The notes under the pieces: model-generated
The model's database searches: none
Told to the model about the DNA's origin: nothing
Seen by the model: the letters and a program-made list of their open reading frames with translations, nothing else
Part shown: positions 13,010-14,752 of the stretch, in pieces
Position numbering within the stretch: the stretch's first letter is position 1
Layout of the letters: each line of letters starts with the position of its first letter
Assembly: GCA_028717405.1 (NCBI GenBank)
Contig: JAQUNY010000023.1
Location: forward strand, 1 to 14,752
Length of the DNA stretch: 14,752 nucleotides
DNA from: Eubacteriales bacterium
Lineage (GTDB): Bacteria > Bacillota > Clostridia > JAQUNY01
Reading direction: 5' to 3'
Position numbers and translations under genes: made by a program

Positions 13010-14634
13010 ATTTCCTCCTTCATAAGTGAAACAAGCTTCGTAAGTTCTCCGCACGATATAAAGCCTGACATCTTTGCCAGGAATCTTGTCCCGGGCAGAT
13101 TGATAACTCTCCACCTGTCAGCAGCAGGTTCATACCTGAAAAGCTCTCTCAGACTATAACCGCATGACAGCCTGCTCCTGCCGGCTCCATACTCTTTTTC
13201 TTCCTGATTTAAAATACTGTTATAAGGTTCAAACGGCTCTACCCCAAATATCCTGTCGGCTATGATCCTTCCCTTTTCAGCCGGATGCCTTGAGAGATTG
13301 ATTATCGTGTCAATGGCTCTGGCAATGTCATATTCGGCCGTCAGAGGATCTTTATACATATCCGTCCTCATCATCAGATTCCTGATATTTGTTACAGTTT
13401 CATACGGAGACAAGGAATGCATGGTTGCCCCGACACCGGCATTAAGTCTGAGCGCAGCATTTACAAGCTCTGCAACCTCCTCCGGCGTTGTTATCTCTCC
13501 GATAAAAAGCACATCGCGCGACATCTTCAGCATTGTTGTGAAGCATTCTGATATAGTCCTTGAAGGGATCCTGATCAGTGTTACTATGTTCTTTGCCGGG
13601 AATTTTTCAGCCGCTCTCAGCTCATTCTGTGTGTCAAGTATGCCAATTCCCCACTTATCAGGCACTAAACCCATTAAGGCAAGCATAAATGTTGACTTCC
13701 CAACTCCCATATCTGCACCGGTTATGAATGCCGATCCTCTTCCTGCCTGACTTATCCTGAGATATTCACAGATAGTCCTGTCAACTGTCCTGTATTTATA
13801 ACAAAGTTCATCAATGGAGATATGTCTCAGGCCAAATATCCTCTCGTTATAGTACAGATCATCATCTGACGGAGTCAGTCCATATCCTGCTACTGTTATC
13901 CTGTTAGAATTAAGCTTGACGGCCGTAACTGCAGGGTTCTGCTCATCATATCCCACAATTGCGTTTCTCGTCGTTTTTTTCTGTATATTTACCAGCCGTC
14001 CCCTCGTTTCAATTGATAAAAAACGCAGATGGATTTTCTCCCCCTTATACACTACATATATGTATCCGGGGCGGGTTGCTCCAATCTCATTTATATCCTG
14101 GTATTGAAGGGTATCGATACAGTCTTGTCCGTATTCCGCTGCATACATCATACCTGCGATAAACTTCAGTCTTTCAGCGTTTTCTGAAAAACGTGCGGTA
14201 ATCTTTTGTCTTTCCTCCTTTACGATTTCCACAAGCTTTTCTTCTGTAAATACTGTTTCGACAACATATTTATCAAATATATCCGGCAAGCCTGTAATTG
14301 TAAGCAGCATTTCAAACATGACCGATGATTCATTCTTCCAGGGCCTTACAAAATCAACGGCATCAAGCAGCTCCGCGGCTTCCGGCTTAACTTCTCCAGA
14401 TTCCAGCGCTCCGGTGAAGCGCCTGATGATACCTTCTCTGCATCCCCTGTCGCCAAGAGCAGCTTTTTCCTTTTCCTCCGGGTAAGCCTCTGACATAGTC
14501 TGCGCCTCTCTGACAGATATCCCCATGGCCCTTGCACAGAGCTGGAGATCTCTTATAAATACATCTGCAGAAACAGCGGCAGCAGAAAGCATTTCCCTGA
14601 TGTTTTTGTTTTTTTTACTTAAGCTGTTTGTCAT
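13006..14634 (-). CDS. CpaF/TadA-family secretion ATPase of a type IV pilus-like system
   Basis: A 542-aa cytoplasmic hexameric-type ATPase that should power pilus assembly or secretion. The C-terminal domain shows Walker A GADMGVGKST at 306-315 (Lys313), the Asp box ILDTQNE at 332-338, Walker B DVLFIGE at 374-380 with Glu380, and the His box TMHSLSP at 404-410 with His406. These correspond to the usual GGTGSGKTT, EDTAEL, GEVR and IHANSP motifs, though Walker A and the GEIT sequence are divergent. The N-terminal part (about 165-210, INEIGATRPGYIYVVYKG) matches the N-domain strand pattern of CpaF. About 150 residues precede it with no recognised domain, making the protein longer than usual TadA. 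TGGAGG lies 10 nt before the ATG. It is the first gene of the six-gene operon. PilT and VirB11 are less likely because of the TadB/C-like neighbour. Confidence 0.88.
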   Translation of the reverse strand: MTNSLSKKNKNIREMLSAAAVSADVFIRDLQLCARAMGISVREAQTMSEAYPEEKEKAALGDRGCREGIIRRFTGALESGEVKPEAAELLDAVDFVRPWKNESSVMFEMLLTITGLPDIFDKYVVETVFTEEKLVEIVKEERQKITARFSENAERLKFIAGMMYAAEYGQDCIDTLQYQDINEIGATRPGYIYVVYKGEKIHLRFLSIETRGRLVNIQKKTTRNAIVGYDEQNPAVTAVKLNSNRITVAGYGLTPSDDDLYYNERIFGLRHISIDELCYKYRTVDRTICEYLRISQAGRGSAFITGADMGVGKSTFMLALMGLVPDKWGIGILDTQNELRAAEKFPAKNIVTLIRIPSRTISECFTTMLKMSRDVLFIGEITTPEEVAELVNAALRLNAGVGATMHSLSPYETVTNIRNLMMRTDMYKDPLTAEYDIARAIDTIINLSRHPAEKGRIIADRIFGVEPFEPYNSILNQEEKEYGAGRSRLSCGYSLRELFRYEPAADRWRVINLPGTRFLAKMSGFISCGELTKLVSLMKEEM

Positions 14635-14752
14635 TTAAATGCTGCCTCCATTACTGTCTGCCTTCCTGACCGCCTGCCTAACTATCAATATCCGGTCTGC
14701 CCTTTATAAATGACCCAACAGCTGCCAAAGCAGTCTGAAAAGGTGAAATTTT
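14635..14752 (-). promoter_or_regulatory. Upstream region of the pilus operon
   Basis: The ribosome binding site TGGAGG is at 14645-14650. Farther upstream, TTGGCA and TATAAA are present on the minus strand but only 14 bp apart, too close for a normal sigma-A promoter. A CTGC-TTTG-GCAG hairpin overlaps TTGGCA. I cannot name a confident promoter; the true one may lie beyond the window. Confidence 0.25.

Noticed and set aside
12606..13025. 139-codon plus-strand frame opposite the platform gene
   Set aside because: Its hydrophobic product mirrors the membrane segments on the other strand; no ribosome binding site and no family likeness.
11681..13114. Start of the platform protein at 13114
   Set aside because: It would overlap the ATPase gene by 109 bases, and GTG 13009 has a strong ribosome binding site and stop-start overlap.
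14663..14752. Sigma-54 or sigma-A promoter for the pilus operon
   Set aside because: TTGGCA, GC and TATAAA elements are present but at spacings that fit neither class.

Overview
The window looks like a chromosomal stretch from an anaerobic member of the Clostridia (Firmicutes). The grounds are a pta-ackA pair with short class I Pta, strong GGAGG-type Shine-Dalgarno sites, frequent TTG and GTG starts, a lipoprotein with a Gram-positive style lipobox, and a Tad/Flp-like pilus locus of the reduced sort found in that class. No rRNA, tRNA, CRISPR array, insertion sequence or phage gene was recognised. The assignment to Clostridia is inference.

Left part (1-3706): a beta-hydroxyacid dehydrogenase gene (157-1068, +) converges on a Gfo/Idh/MocA-type oxidoreductase gene (1090-2160, -). 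The latter is divergent from a DEAD-box RNA helicase gene (2462-3706, +). The roughly 300 bp divergent spacer is dense in signals: a 21-bp tandem repeat, three GATTGCA words spaced exactly 13 bp apart, and a perfect 19-bp inverted repeat between the -35 and -10 boxes of the helicase promoter.

Middle part (3707-8994): a 583-bp spacer with a short tandem repeat and a folded leader precedes a 769-aa lipoprotein. This protein joins a parallel beta-helix domain to a C-terminal alpha/beta-hydrolase esterase domain, which appears to lack its catalytic histidine. Convergent with it lies the pta-ackA operon (8857 to 6621, -) for acetyl-CoA to acetate plus ATP. It has a good sigma-A promoter whose -35 box overlaps a TTGTATACAA palindrome.

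Right part (9055-14634, all -): six genes in one probable operon encode a compact type IV pilus or secretion machine. In transcription order these are a CpaF/TadA-like ATPase, an inner-membrane platform protein that seems to hold two T2SSF-type domains, a small pilin-like protein with a TTG start, a pilin with a KGG-ISTVIA N-terminus reminiscent of archaeal pilins, and two larger single-pass pseudopilin-like proteins. The ATPase stop and the platform GTG start overlap by two bases, and the pilin and next gene are one base apart, so the parts are probably made in fixed ratio. No prepilin peptidase, secretin or TadZ-like gene is inside the window. This locus is the best candidate for a poorly described system here.
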